A stretch of DNA of 64,000 nucleotides from DASZTV01 sp036268405 (GCA_036268405.1 DATAUF010000053.1:24377-88376), one strand, 5' to 3'; positions 8,223 to 17,507 are shown, numbered from the stretch's first letter. The notes: a model not told the origin generated them from the sequence alone. A program made the numbers and translations.

Positions 8223-9784
8223 ACCTCGGCCGCCTGCTGACCAACGCGGCGCGCCGGACACCAGACGCGCCGGCCATCACCCAGGGCGACCGCACGACCT
8301 CCTACCGTGAGCTCGCCGAGCGCGTGAACGCCCTCGCCCACGCGTTGCGCCGGCTCGGTGCCACACCCGGCGAGCGTGTCGCCTGCCTGATGCCGAACTC
8401 CCTCGAGCTGATCGAGACGATGTTCGCCTGCTTCACCGCCGGCGTCGGCTGGGTGCCGCTCAACGCGCGGTTCCAGGCGGCGGAGGTCGCCTATCACCTG
8501 GCGGACTCCGGCGCGGTCGCGATCGTCACCAGCACCGCGATGCGCGACGTCGTGGTCGGCGCGGAAGCCGACAACGTCCACGTCGTCGCGGTCGACGACC
8601 CGACACGTGCCGAGCCAGAATGGGTCGGCACGTCGGGCTACGAGGCAGTGCTCGCGGCCGAGCGGGATCGGGAGCCGCTCGAGGTGAGCGTCGACCGCGA
8701 CACCCTCGCATGGCTGTTCTACACATCAGGCACGACCGGTCGCCCGAAGGGGGCGATGCTGACTCACGGCATCCTCAACTTCGTCGCCACGTCGTGGCTC
8801 GCCGACCTCACGCCGATGTCGAGCCGTGACGTCACGCTGCACGCGGCGCCGCTCACGCACGGCGCGGGATTCCACGCGCTCGCCACGACCGCCCGCGGTG
8901 CGCATCACGTGCTCGCGCCGGCCGGACGCTTCGAACCGGCCGCGATCTTCGACCTCATGGCCGAGCACGAAGTGACGAACACTTGGCTGGTGCCGACCCA
9001 GATCGTCATGCTCACCGACGCAACCGGCGATCGTCCTGTCGACCTGCCGAACCTCAAACAGATCGTCTACGGCGGCGCGCCGTTCCCGGAGCCGGAGCTC
9101 CGTCGAGCGCTCCGGGCATTCGGGCCGCGCCTGGTGCAGCTCTACGGCCAGGGTGAGACGCCCATGACCGCGACCGTCCTCACTCCCGACGACCACACGG
9201 CCGCGCTCGCCGAGCCGGCTCCCTCCCGGCTGGCGACCGCGGGCTACGCCCGGCCCGGGATGTCCGTCCGGATCGTCGACGAGACCGACAACGAGGTACC
9301 GGCGGGCGTCGTCGGCGAGCTCGTCGTCAGCGGTCCGGCGGTCATGACCGGCTACTGGAACAGACCGGAGGAGACCGCGCAGGCCCTGCGCGGTGGCTGG
9401 CTGCACACCGGTGACCTGGGCCGCCTCGACGAAGACGGCTGCTTGACGCTGCTCGACCGGGTCAAGGACATGATCATCACCGGCGGCTCCAACGTGTACG
9501 CCGTCGAGGTCGAGTCCGTCCTGCTCGACCACCCGGGCGTCAAGGACGTCGCCGTGATCGGCATACCGGACCGCACGTGGGGTGAACAGGTGGTTGCCGT
9601 GGTCGTGACCGATGCGGACGATCCCGTGGTCAAGGCCCAGCTCGAGGAGCTCTGTGGCACCTCGCTCGCGACGTACAAGCACCCTCGCCGCTACTGGTTC
9701 ATCGACATCCTGCCGCGCAACGCCTACGGCAAGGTGCTCAAGCGGGAGCTGCGAACGATGGTCGCCGACGGGAGAGCCGGATGA
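8219..9784 (+). CDS. AMP-forming acyl-CoA synthetase (FadD-like)
   Basis: 521-aa ANL-superfamily ligase: acid + ATP + CoA to acyl-CoA + AMP + PPi. The P-loop YTSGTTGRPKGAM is near residue 175, YGQGET near 312, the HTGDLGRLDEDG hinge near 395, and the C-terminal catalytic Lys in NAYGKVLKREL. It starts within the stop of the P450 gene (ATGA at 8219-8222) and ends within the start of the DUF35 gene (ATGA), so it is tightly coupled to both. The likely substrate is the oxidised product of the P450; chain type cannot be read from the sequence. Confidence 0.92.
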   Translation: MNLGRLLTNAARRTPDAPAITQGDRTTSYRELAERVNALAHALRRLGATPGERVACLMPNSLELIETMFACFTAGVGWVPLNARFQAAEVAYHLADSGAVAIVTSTAMRDVVVGAEADNVHVVAVDDPTRAEPEWVGTSGYEAVLAAERDREPLEVSVDRDTLAWLFYTSGTTGRPKGAMLTHGILNFVATSWLADLTPMSSRDVTLHAAPLTHGAGFHALATTARGAHHVLAPAGRFEPAAIFDLMAEHEVTNTWLVPTQIVMLTDATGDRPVDLPNLKQIVYGGAPFPEPELRRALRAFGPRLVQLYGQGETPMTATVLTPDDHTAALAEPAPSRLATAGYARPGMSVRIVDETDNEVPAGVVGELVVSGPAVMTGYWNRPEETAQALRGGWLHTGDLGRLDEDGCLTLLDRVKDMIITGGSNVYAVEVESVLLDHPGVKDVAVIGIPDRTWGEQVVAVVVTDADDPVVKAQLEELCGTSLATYKHPRRYWFIDILPRNAYGKVLKRELRTMVADGRAG

Positions 9785-10197
9785 CAGCGCCACGGCCGCG
9801 CAGCGACCTCCCGACGATCGAGGCCGAGACGGCGCCGTTCTGGCAGGCCGCGGCGGAAGGTCGCTTCTTGATTCGGCGGTGTTCGGACTGTGGTCGCGCA
9901 CACCACTATCCGAGACCGTTCTGCCCGTTCTGCTGGAGCGCCAACGTGCCGTGGCAGGACGCCAGCGGGCGGGCAACGCTGTACACGTACTCCACCGTCT
10001 ATCTGAACGATCTGCCTCCGTTCGACGAGCAGCTGCCGTACGTCGCGGCCGTCGTGGATCTCGAAGAGGGACCGCGGGTCATGACCCGCATCGTCAACGC
10101 CACTGCCGAGGAGCTGAGCATCGGAATGCCGTTAGAAGTCACGTTCCAGCCGCTGAACGACGACATCGTGGCGCCGTACTTCCGGCCGGTCCGTTGA
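9781..10197 (+). CDS. Zn-ribbon/OB-fold (DUF35) protein, thiolase partner
   Basis: 138-aa DUF35 protein: an N-terminal helix, a rubredoxin-like zinc ribbon with Cys34, Cys37, Cys48 and Cys51, and an OB-fold, as in ChsH2-type DUF35 domains and archaeal HMG-CoA pathway partners. Such proteins bind thiolase-fold enzymes and form part of their acyl-CoA site. It overlaps the upstream ligase by 4 bp, and the downstream hydrolase starts at a TTG inside its stop codon. The intended partner is probably the thiolase-like protein at 11342, two genes downstream. Confidence 0.85.
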   Translation: MTAPRPRSDLPTIEAETAPFWQAAAEGRFLIRRCSDCGRAHHYPRPFCPFCWSANVPWQDASGRATLYTYSTVYLNDLPPFDEQLPYVAAVVDLEEGPRVMTRIVNATAEELSIGMPLEVTFQPLNDDIVAPYFRPVR

Positions 10198-11345
10198 GCA
10201 TCGAGCGCAACCTCGTCGCCGCGACGGCCAGCGCCCACTCGCGCGTCGAGATCTACTCGGGCGTCGCCCGACTCGCGAAGACGGTATGGGCGAGTGAGGT
10301 CCGCGAGTCCGGGACGCCGCGCGACACCGCGGTGATGTTCTGCCACCCGACGGCGAACTTCCTCGGCCACTACGCACTTCCCGGCATCGCGGCGCGCGGC
10401 TTCGGCGCGATCGGCCTCACCACGCGCTACGTCGGCAACGACTCGTCGCTGCTGATGGAGAACTGCCTGCTCGACATCGGCTCGGTGGTCCGGCACCTGC
10501 GCGAGGTGCTCGGTTACCGGCGCGTCGTGCTCGTCGGAAACTCGGGCGGCGCGTCGACCGCGCCCTATTACCAGGCCCAGGCGCTGACCCCGACCGTCAG
10601 CAGCCCGCCCGGAGGCGGGCCCGACCTGACCCAGGCCGACCTGCCGCCGCTCGACGGGCTCGTGATGTTCATGGCCCACCCGAGCCGCGCGCGACTGTCG
10701 AGCGAATGGCTCGACCCCGCGATCACCGACGAGCTGCGCCCGTTCGCACGCGACGCCACCCTCGACATGTACGACGAGCGGAACGCACCGCCGTACACCC
10801 CGGCGTTCATCGCGACGTATCGCGCTGCGCAGATCGAGCGCAACCGGCGGATCTCACGCTGGTGCGAGGAGCAGCTCACCGGGTTGAGCTCGCACAGGTC
10901 CGGTCCCGATGGTCTCGACGACCTCCCGTTCGTCGTACACGGCACGTGTGCCGACCTGCGGTTTCTGGACGGCGCGATCGATCCGAGCGACCGCCCGATC
11001 GGGGTGTCACTCTGGGGCCCGCCCGCGGTCGCCAACTACCTGCCGGCGGGCATCGGGCGGTTCAACACGGCGCGCGCGTGGCTCAACCAATGGTCGATCG
11101 ACCACTCGTTGGGCAACGCGCTTCGATGGCTGCCCGACGTCGGGGTTCCGGTCCTGGTCGAGTACGGCACGGCCGACGTCACCGTCCATCCGCACATGGG
11201 CCAGGAGATGCACGAAGCGGCCGGCGACACCAGCGAGTTGGTCGCGATCAAGGGCGCGGGCCACTACTACGAAGGGACACCGGAGCTGCTGGAGGAGGCA
11301 CTCGACGCAATGGCCGACTGGGTGACTCGACGGGTCGTGCGTTGA
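10194..11345 (+). CDS. Alpha/beta hydrolase
   Basis: 383-aa alpha/beta-hydrolase. The nucleophile elbow is GNSGG with Ser117; an Asp in YGTADVTVHP and a His in KGAGHYYEG near the C-terminus complete a plausible triad. It probably hydrolyses an ester, lactone or thioester formed in this pathway. The start is a TTG at 10194 overlapping the DUF35 stop as TTGA; no ATG or GTG lies near that would keep the N-terminal strand. Its own stop is likewise overlapped by the TTG of the next gene. An insert of about 100 residues between the Ser and Asp suggests a large lid. Confidence 0.82.
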   Translation: MSIERNLVAATASAHSRVEIYSGVARLAKTVWASEVRESGTPRDTAVMFCHPTANFLGHYALPGIAARGFGAIGLTTRYVGNDSSLLMENCLLDIGSVVRHLREVLGYRRVVLVGNSGGASTAPYYQAQALTPTVSSPPGGGPDLTQADLPPLDGLVMFMAHPSRARLSSEWLDPAITDELRPFARDATLDMYDERNAPPYTPAFIATYRAAQIERNRRISRWCEEQLTGLSSHRSGPDGLDDLPFVVHGTCADLRFLDGAIDPSDRPIGVSLWGPPAVANYLPAGIGRFNTARAWLNQWSIDHSLGNALRWLPDVGVPVLVEYGTADVTVHPHMGQEMHEAAGDTSELVAIKGAGHYYEGTPELLEEALDAMADWVTRRVVR

Positions 11346-12487
11346 CCCGCCGGGTGGCGGTCGCCGGGGTGGCACTCGCCGATCTCGCCCAACCGGAGCC
11401 GGCGACGCCGTACGGCCTGCTTGCCCAAGCCAGCCGCACGGCGCTCGCAAGCAGCGGGCTCGGTCCGGGCGACATCGACGGCTTCGCCTCCACAGCGCTC
11501 GGTGCGCTCGCGCCGATCGACGTCGCGGAGTACCTCGGGCTGCGACCGCGATGGCTGGACTCCACGGCGGTCGGCGGTGCGGCCTGGGAGGTCATGGTTG
11601 CGCACGCCGTTGACGCGATCGCCGAGAACCACGCCGACGTGATCCTGCTGGCCTACGGATCGACCGCCCGGTCCGACATCCGCAACCGGCTGCGCATGGG
11701 AAGCCTCGACTGGGGCTCGCGCGGACCGATGCAGTGGGAGGTGCCGTACGGCCACACCTTGATCTCGAAGTACGCGATGGCGGCCCGCCGGCACATGCAC
11801 GAGTTCGGTACGACGATCGAGCAGCTCGCGGAGATCGCGGTGTCCGCACGATTCAACGCCGCCGACAACCCCGAGGCGCAGGAGCGCACGCCGGTCACCA
11901 TCGATGACGTGCTGTCAGGGCCGATGATCGCGGACCCGTTCACCAAGCTGCAATGCTGCCTGCGCTCCGACGGTGCCGCCGCGGTCGTGCTCGTCGCGGA
12001 GGAGCGGGTCCGAGACCTTCCGGTCACGCCGGTCTGGGTGCTGGGCACGGGCGAGGCCGCCTCGCACGTGTCGATGAGTCAGTGGGACGACTACACCACC
12101 GGGCCGGCCGCGGTGTCAGGCCCACTCGCCTTCTCTCGCGCCGGTGTCACACCCGCCGACATCGACGTCTGCGAGATCTACGACGCGTTCACCTCAATGC
12201 TGCTGATCACGTTGGAGGACCTGGGATTCTGCGCCAAGGGCGAGGCCGGGCCGTTCGTCGCGGACGGCCGGCTCCGGCTGGGCGGCGACCTCCCGACCAA
12301 CACCGACGGCGGCGGCCTGGCGGCCTGCCATCCCGGCCAGCGGGGCTTGTTCCTCGTCGTCGAGGCGGCCCGCCAGCTGCGTGGCGAGTGCGAGGCACGC
12401 CAGGTTCCCGACGCCAAGCTCGCCTGCGTCAGCGCGACGGGCGGGTGGTTCTGCTCATCGGGCACGCTGATCCTGGGTGCCGGCTGA
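11342..12487 (+). CDS. Thiolase-like protein (SCP-x/Ltp family) lacking the nucleophilic Cys
   Basis: 381-aa thiolase-fold protein. Where true thiolases have the acyl-accepting Cys it has AVGGAAWEV, while a C-terminal His is kept (Cys329-His330 in CHPGQRG). Proteins of this kind paired with DUF35 partners include the Ltp2 aldolases that release steroid side chains by retro-aldol cleavage. The first of the two Tyr positions seen in such aldolases is present (EIYDAFT), but the second is Asp (NTDGGG). It starts at a TTG overlapping the hydrolase stop and ends the P450 operon. Aldolase or condensing activity is inferred, not shown. Confidence 0.8.
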   Translation: MTRRVAVAGVALADLAQPEPATPYGLLAQASRTALASSGLGPGDIDGFASTALGALAPIDVAEYLGLRPRWLDSTAVGGAAWEVMVAHAVDAIAENHADVILLAYGSTARSDIRNRLRMGSLDWGSRGPMQWEVPYGHTLISKYAMAARRHMHEFGTTIEQLAEIAVSARFNAADNPEAQERTPVTIDDVLSGPMIADPFTKLQCCLRSDGAAAVVLVAEERVRDLPVTPVWVLGTGEAASHVSMSQWDDYTTGPAAVSGPLAFSRAGVTPADIDVCEIYDAFTSMLLITLEDLGFCAKGEAGPFVADGRLRLGGDLPTNTDGGGLAACHPGQRGLFLVVEAARQLRGECEARQVPDAKLACVSATGGWFCSSGTLILGAG

Positions 12488-12523
12488 CGATCGCGGCGTG
12501 ATCGGGGGCGCCGGACAGCGAGC

Positions 12524-13852
12524 TCAGAACAGGCCGCGAACGATCACCCCGGTCATCAGGTCGACGAGCTGCTCGCTCGTCAGGTCGTCACGGGTCGCGA
12601 CGGCCTGACGCGGCACTCGCTCGACCACCGACAACAAGACCCACGCGGCCGCGGTGGGCGAGAAGCCCGGCACCGGCTTGCCGCCCGACAGCCCTTCGGT
12701 GAATGTCGCGATCAACATCCCGATCGCCAGATCCGCGGTCGCCTTGAGCTGCGGGCTGACCGGCTCCTCGAGCCAGATCCGCAGGATCCCGCCCTCGCTG
12801 TTCGCGAACCTCACCACCGACGCCACCCAGTCCCGCACCGCGACCTCGCGATCGGATGCCCGAGCTACTGCCGCGAACGCCGTTCCGAGCTCAACGACGT
12901 GGGCGGCGCAGCGGTCGGACACCATCAGCAGTAGGTCGAGCCGGTTGTCGAAGTACTTGTAGAACGTGCGTCGCGACAGACTCGCGGCCGCAAGAATCTG
13001 GTCGACGCTGGACCGCCGGTATCCCGACGCCGCAAACACCGCGGCTCCGCCGGCGACCAGCTGCTCGATGCTTGCTCGCCCGGCGCCGCTCATCGTCGCG
13101 AACCGCTCGCGGTCGAACGCGTCGGCGGTGTCCGGACCAGCGCTTCGACGGTCCGCGAGCGGCAGCCGCGCGACAACCGGTGCCGGCGCATCGTCGATGG
13201 TCGCGGCGTACGCCGACGCCGGGGTCGACGGGAAGAGCAACCGCTGCACACAGATGGCGAGGGTGTCCAACATCTCGCTGTCGCTCACGCCGGTGTGCTG
13301 CGAGAGCCGGTAGTAGTTGAACCGCTCGATCATGGTCTGCAATGCGAGCGCGATCGGGGCAGGCTCGAGACCGCCGAACCTCGCATCAGCAAGCCGGTCC
13401 GCCAGCCGCGCCGTGTAGTTCTCGACGAACCTCACGATCATCGGTCGCAACGGCGTCTGTGGCCCGTCGATGTGCGCCCACTCGACGAAGATGGTGGAGT
13501 ACTTGTCGTAGACGTACGCCCACTCGCCCAGCCACCAGTGCACGTTGTCGTAGCCGGCAGCGGTCGCGCTGAGCGGCCCGAGCCGTCGCACCACCCGCAT
13601 CAGCTCGGCGCCACACTCCTCGACCAGCTCGACCACCACCTGGTCGCGGCTGTCGAAGTACTGGTAGAACGCGGCTCGCGACACTCCGGCTTCGCGAGCG
13701 ATGTCGTCGACCAGCGTCGAGTGGACGCCGTTGTCGGCGAACAGCCGGAGCGCGATGTCGAGCAGGCGCTGCCGGGTACGCGCCCCGCGCCGACCGATGA
13801 CCGGACTGTTCGGCCCGTAGCTCGCGCGACGGGTCAGCGCCTTGCCGGTCAC
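12524..13852 (-). CDS. Tandem TetR/AcrR-family regulator (two fused TetR units)
   Basis: 442-aa protein with two complete TetR-type units. The first DNA-binding domain is residues 24-69 (ending AFYQYFDSRDQ) and the second is residues 258-303 (ending TFYKYFDNRLD); each is followed by about 150-180 residues of ligand-binding-type helices. A classical TetR protein of about 200 aa dimerises; this one could act as a pseudo-dimer. It starts at a GTG overlapping the enoyl-CoA hydratase stop (GTGA), so regulator and enzyme are co-expressed. Its likely targets include the divergent promoter at 14691/14710 and perhaps the other TCTGACA boxes; that link is inference. Confidence 0.9.
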   Translation of the reverse strand: MTGKALTRRASYGPNSPVIGRRGARTRQRLLDIALRLFADNGVHSTLVDDIAREAGVSRAAFYQYFDSRDQVVVELVEECGAELMRVVRRLGPLSATAAGYDNVHWWLGEWAYVYDKYSTIFVEWAHIDGPQTPLRPMIVRFVENYTARLADRLADARFGGLEPAPIALALQTMIERFNYYRLSQHTGVSDSEMLDTLAICVQRLLFPSTPASAYAATIDDAPAPVVARLPLADRRSAGPDTADAFDRERFATMSGAGRASIEQLVAGGAAVFAASGYRRSSVDQILAAASLSRRTFYKYFDNRLDLLLMVSDRCAAHVVELGTAFAAVARASDREVAVRDWVASVVRFANSEGGILRIWLEEPVSPQLKATADLAIGMLIATFTEGLSGGKPVPGFSPTAAAWVLLSVVERVPRQAVATRDDLTSEQLVDLMTGVIVRGLF

Positions 13853-14691
13853 GCGTCGCCCTGCAGCCAGGGGTCGGACCATTGCGCCTCGCGAGCAGCC
13901 TTGAGTCCCTTCATGCCCTCCGCCTGCAGGATGTCGCGAAACGTCCGGCCGTCCGGAGCCCGTGCTCCGGCGGCCTGGTGCAGGGTCGCCGCGTCGCGCG
14001 ACAGCGACTCGGCCCGGCCGGCCGCCTCGCCGCACTCGTCGGCCACCGCATCGATCGCCGCCTTGTTCAGCACCAACCCGTCGCGCGGCATTCGTGCCAG
14101 CCGGATCCCGAGGTCGAGGCTGCGTGCATCGAGCTGCTCGTCCTGGACGACGGTGAGCGCCAGACCGATGTCCCGGGCCCGCCAGGCATCGATCGGCTCC
14201 CCGGTCATGATCAGGAACTTGGCCCACTGCCGGCCGACCAACGGCACGAGCGGGCTGGCGCCGATCAACCCGAGCCGACCCTCGGGCAACCCGAACCGGG
14301 CGGTCGTGCTCGCGACGACGATGTCCGCGCTGCACGCGAGCAGCAACCCGGCGCCGAGGCAGTGCCCGCGGACGGCGGCGATCACCGGAATCGCCGTACG
14401 CCGGATCGACCGATGGAAGGCGTCGGCCTCGGCCACGAACTCGAGGTCGGCGGCGAGCGTCAGCCGAGGTGTCGCCGCGGTCAGGTCGGCGCCCGCGCTG
14501 AAGTCCGCACCCGTGCTCGTCAGCACGATCGCCGCGACGTCAGGGTTCGCCTCGGCCGCGCTGAAGGCGGTCAGCAGCTGGCCCCTGGTGCCGTCCGGAC
14601 CCGGGGACAGGACGTTGCGCACCTGCGGTCGGTCCAGGCTGATGACCGCGACGCCGTCCACGATCGCGACGACGACCTGCTGATCGCGCAC
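13849..14691 (-). CDS. Enoyl-CoA hydratase/isomerase (crotonase) family protein
   Basis: 280-aa crotonase. Oxyanion-hole segments are GADFSAGADL and RGHCLGAGL, and an active-site acid is in GLPEGRLGL. It adds water to, or isomerises, an enoyl-CoA. It starts at a GTG at 14691 with a CAGAAT hexamer 6 nt upstream, suggesting a leaderless mRNA. Only 18 bp separate it from the divergent ADP-forming synthetase, and the TetR-tandem gene overlaps its stop. Confidence 0.88.
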   Translation of the reverse strand: MRDQQVVVAIVDGVAVISLDRPQVRNVLSPGPDGTRGQLLTAFSAAEANPDVAAIVLTSTGADFSAGADLTAATPRLTLAADLEFVAEADAFHRSIRRTAIPVIAAVRGHCLGAGLLLACSADIVVASTTARFGLPEGRLGLIGASPLVPLVGRQWAKFLIMTGEPIDAWRARDIGLALTVVQDEQLDARSLDLGIRLARMPRDGLVLNKAAIDAVADECGEAAGRAESLSRDAATLHQAAGARAPDGRTFRDILQAEGMKGLKAAREAQWSDPWLQGDA

Positions 14692-14696
14692 CTGGT

Positions 14697-14714
14697 TATT
14701 CTGACACGCATGTT
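14697..14714 (+). promoter_or_regulatory. Leaderless promoter with TCTGACA box
   Basis: TATTCT at 14697-14702 lies 7 nt before the ATG at 14710. TCTGACA at 14700-14706 plus CGC and ATGTT reproduces the motif seen upstream of three other operons; here the second half overlaps the start codon, so coincidence is possible. The 18-bp divergent gap must hold both promoters. Confidence 0.42.
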
Positions 14715-16800
14715 GATCCGCGAGGGTCCGGCGAACCTCGCCCGGCTGCTGCGCCCCGGGACCGTTGCCGTGGTCGGCGCGAACGAGTCGCTCGCGATGT
14801 CCAACAACGCTGTCCGCCCGATGCTTGCCGCCGGTGTCGACGTCCGCATGGTCAACCCACGCCGCGACGAGGTCTACGGACTGCCCTGTGCGCCGAGCCT
14901 CGCGTCGATCGGCGAGCCGGTCGACGCCGTGCTCGCACTGGTCAACGCCGAGCGCTCGGTGGAAACCGTGGCCGAGGCAGCGGAGCTCGGCTGCGCAGGT
15001 GTGGTGGTCGCGGCCGCCGGGTTCGCTGAAGCAGGCGACTCCGGCGTCGGCCTGCAACAGCGCCTGAAGGACATCGCGGACAGCACGGGGATTGCCGTCG
15101 TCGGGCCGAACTGCAGCGGCTACATCAACGCGCAAGCGGGCATCAACATGTTCACCGGCGGCGCGATCTCGCCCCGTCCGGGCGGGCTCGGGATCGTCTC
15201 GCAGAGCGGCTTCCTCGTCCGCTCTGCACTGGCCGCCGCCGGCCGACGTCATCTGGGCGTCAGCATCGCGGTCTCCTCCGGCAACGAGGCCGTGTGCGGG
15301 CTGCACGACTACATCGATGTCCTCGCCGAGGACGCCGACACCTCGGTCATCTGTCTCGTGGTCGAGAAGGTTCGCGCGGCCGAGCCGTTCTTTGCCGCCG
15401 TGCGTCACGCCCGCGAGCGAGGCACCGCGGTCATCGCCCTGAAGCTGGGTCGTACCGACTCCGCGCGCTCGATCATCCAGTCACACACCGGAGCGATCGC
15501 CGACGCCGCATGGGTCTACGACCTCGCATTCCGCGAGCACGGCGTCCTCACCGCACATGACATCGACGAGATGCTGGACATGGCGCAGCTGTTCGACCAG
15601 CTGCCACGACGGCGGTGGCGCCCGATGCGGCGCGCAGCGCTGATCACCAGCTCGGGTGGGGTGTCGGCACTCGCAGCCGATCTGGCCGTCGGCGCGCAGA
15701 CCGAGCTGCCACCGATGCCCGAGGTGGCCGCGTGGGTGCGCGAGACGATTCCCGGCGCCGAGACGGTGAACCCGTTGGACATGACCGGATTCGTGGTCAC
15801 CGACCGCGCCGTCCTCGGCGAGCTGTTCACGCGGTACGCCACGGCAGCGTCGGTCGATCTGCTCGGCTTGTGCTGGTGGGTCGGTCCGGGTGACGCGAAC
15901 TGGGGAAAGGTGCTGCTCGAGCCGTTCTCGGACGTCGCCGCGACGAGCGAGACGCCGTGCGTGGTGACGTCGCTGGAGGACGCAGCAGTCGGCGAGTGGA
16001 CGGCCGAATGGCAGGAACGCGGACTCACGGTGACCGCCGGAGTGCGCTCGCTGTACCGAGCCATGGACGCGATGACCGCATACACGACGTACGTCGATCC
16101 GGCACCGCTGGACCCGACCCAACCCGCCAAGGCGGACAACCCCGTTGCGGGGTTGGCGCCGGGGTCACTCGTGCCGTTTGCGCAGGCGATGGACCTGCTC
16201 GGCGAGGCCGGCGTGCCGACCGCCCGCTACGTCGTCGTTCCGGCGGGCGCCGAGAGCATGCCCGACGTGCGCCACCTCGGTGACCGCTTCGTCGTGAAGC
16301 TCGCGGACATCCCGCACCGCACCGAGCTCGGCGCGGTGTCGCTCGACGTCGATGCGGGCACCCTCGAGCGCGAGGTATACCGACTTCGGGAGATCGCCGC
16401 GCGCGAGGGCCTGCCCGCCGGGGTCGTCGTGCAGCAGCAGGTCACCGCGATCGGCGAGGCCTTCGCCGGACTGCAGGTCGGCACCGACGTCGGGTCGTTC
16501 GTGCTGTTCGGCCGAGGCGGCGTTCTGGTCGAGACCACCGGTGGTGTCGGCGGGCGGCGGCTTCCCCTCACCCGACTGGCCGCCGAAGGCCTGGTGGAAG
16601 AGGTCGCCGGCGCCGAGGCGATGGCGAGGTTCCGCGGCCAGGCGCAATGGCCGACGGCGGCACTCGCCGATGCGCTGCTCGCCGTCGACCGGCTATGGAC
16701 CCGCCTCGGCGCGCACGTTTCGTCCGTCGACATCAACCCGCTCGTTGTGACCGCCGATGGGGTCGTCGCGGTTGACGCGCTGATCCTCACGAGGCCCTAG
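14710..16800 (+). CDS. ADP-forming acyl-CoA synthetase, fused alpha-beta
   Basis: 696-aa acetate-CoA ligase (ADP-forming) family protein interconverting acyl-CoA + ADP + Pi and acid + ATP + CoA. In order it has a CoA-binding Rossmann domain (GANES, GPNCSGYIN near residue 135), a succinyl-CoA-ligase-like domain with the phospho-His motif QSHTGAIAD near residue 260, and a C-terminal ATP-grasp domain from about 470 ending VDINPLVV. It starts at the ATG at 14710 and stands alone before a 78-bp gap. The actual acyl group is unknown; with three AMP-forming ligases nearby it may handle a short-chain product. Confidence 0.88.
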   Translation: MLIREGPANLARLLRPGTVAVVGANESLAMSNNAVRPMLAAGVDVRMVNPRRDEVYGLPCAPSLASIGEPVDAVLALVNAERSVETVAEAAELGCAGVVVAAAGFAEAGDSGVGLQQRLKDIADSTGIAVVGPNCSGYINAQAGINMFTGGAISPRPGGLGIVSQSGFLVRSALAAAGRRHLGVSIAVSSGNEAVCGLHDYIDVLAEDADTSVICLVVEKVRAAEPFFAAVRHARERGTAVIALKLGRTDSARSIIQSHTGAIADAAWVYDLAFREHGVLTAHDIDEMLDMAQLFDQLPRRRWRPMRRAALITSSGGVSALAADLAVGAQTELPPMPEVAAWVRETIPGAETVNPLDMTGFVVTDRAVLGELFTRYATAASVDLLGLCWWVGPGDANWGKVLLEPFSDVAATSETPCVVTSLEDAAVGEWTAEWQERGLTVTAGVRSLYRAMDAMTAYTTYVDPAPLDPTQPAKADNPVAGLAPGSLVPFAQAMDLLGEAGVPTARYVVVPAGAESMPDVRHLGDRFVVKLADIPHRTELGAVSLDVDAGTLEREVYRLREIAAREGLPAGVVVQQQVTAIGEAFAGLQVGTDVGSFVLFGRGGVLVETTGGVGGRRLPLTRLAAEGLVEEVAGAEAMARFRGQAQWPTAALADALLAVDRLWTRLGAHVSSVDINPLVVTADGVVAVDALILTRP

Positions 16801-16842
16801 CACCCCTGCTTGCAACCCCGACATCTCTGCTTGCCGAGAGAA

Positions 16843-16872
16843 TCTGACACTCGTGTTCCACGGCTCTATAGT
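16843..16872 (+). promoter_or_regulatory. TCTGACA box and TATAGT leaderless promoter
   Basis: TCTGACA-CTC-GTGTT at 16843-16857 contains the inverted repeat ACAC-TC-GTGT. TATAGT at 16867-16872 is 6 nt before the ATG at 16879, so the mRNA probably begins at the start codon. The box lies 10 bp upstream of the -10, where a repressor would block polymerase. Confidence 0.5.
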
Positions 16873-16878
16873 GGGTAG

Positions 16879-17496
16879 ATGAGCGGTTCCCTACGCCCCG
16901 GCAAACCCACGATGCTCAGTCACGCGGCGTTCGTCACCCACGACACCGCAGCGACCGCCGACTTCTTCACCCGCGTGCTCGGCATGGAGCTGGTCAACGC
17001 CGTTCTCGACGACAAGATCCCCTCGACCGGCGAGCCGGTGCCTTACTTCCACTCCTTCTTCAAGATGCGGGACGGGTCGACGATCGCGTTCTTCGAGGCG
17101 CCCGAGCTCCCCGAGCGCCCCGCACCGCCGCATCCGGCGTACGACACGTTTGAGCACCTGGCGATGCAGGTCGACAGCCGGGAGGAGGTCGACGCGTGGT
17201 CGCAATGGCTGACGGCCAACGGGATCGACGTCGTCGGCCCGGTCGACCACCAGATCATCTACAGCGTCTACTTCCACGAACCAGGTGGTCTGCGGCTCGA
17301 GATCACCACTCCGCTGCTCCCGGTCTGGAATGACAACGCGGCCGCGGCCGCAGAGAGTCTTCGCGAGTGGGAGGAGATGAAGAAGGCAGCCGCCAACGAC
17401 GGTGTGCCGCTCACCCAGGCCGTCACCGAGCTGGCAACCCGGCGCAGCCACCGGCGCACCATGGACGACCCGCCCGTCGAGTCCGTCGAGTCCTAG
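16879..17496 (+). CDS. VOC (glyoxalase/dioxygenase fold) protein
   Basis: 205-aa vicinal-oxygen-chelate protein: SHAAFVTHDT near residue 13 and FEHLAMQV near 91 give His candidates, and LRLEITTP near 137 gives the metal-binding Glu. One VOC unit of about 130 residues is followed by a charged helical tail to residue 205. Possible roles are lyase, isomerase or ring-cleaving dioxygenase. It is first in an operon with an amidohydrolase, a CoA ligase and an SDR. Such VOC/amidohydrolase pairing also recurs at the right end of the window. Confidence 0.8.
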   Translation: MSGSLRPGKPTMLSHAAFVTHDTAATADFFTRVLGMELVNAVLDDKIPSTGEPVPYFHSFFKMRDGSTIAFFEAPELPERPAPPHPAYDTFEHLAMQVDSREEVDAWSQWLTANGIDVVGPVDHQIIYSVYFHEPGGLRLEITTPLLPVWNDNAAAAAESLREWEEMKKAAANDGVPLTQAVTELATRRSHRRTMDDPPVESVES

Positions 17497-17507
17497 AAAG
17501 GCTCATC

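Noticed and set aside
14710..16800. Succinyl-CoA synthetase of the TCA cycle
   Set aside because: Alpha and beta parts are fused in the acetate-CoA ligase (ADP-forming) order and the context is catabolic.
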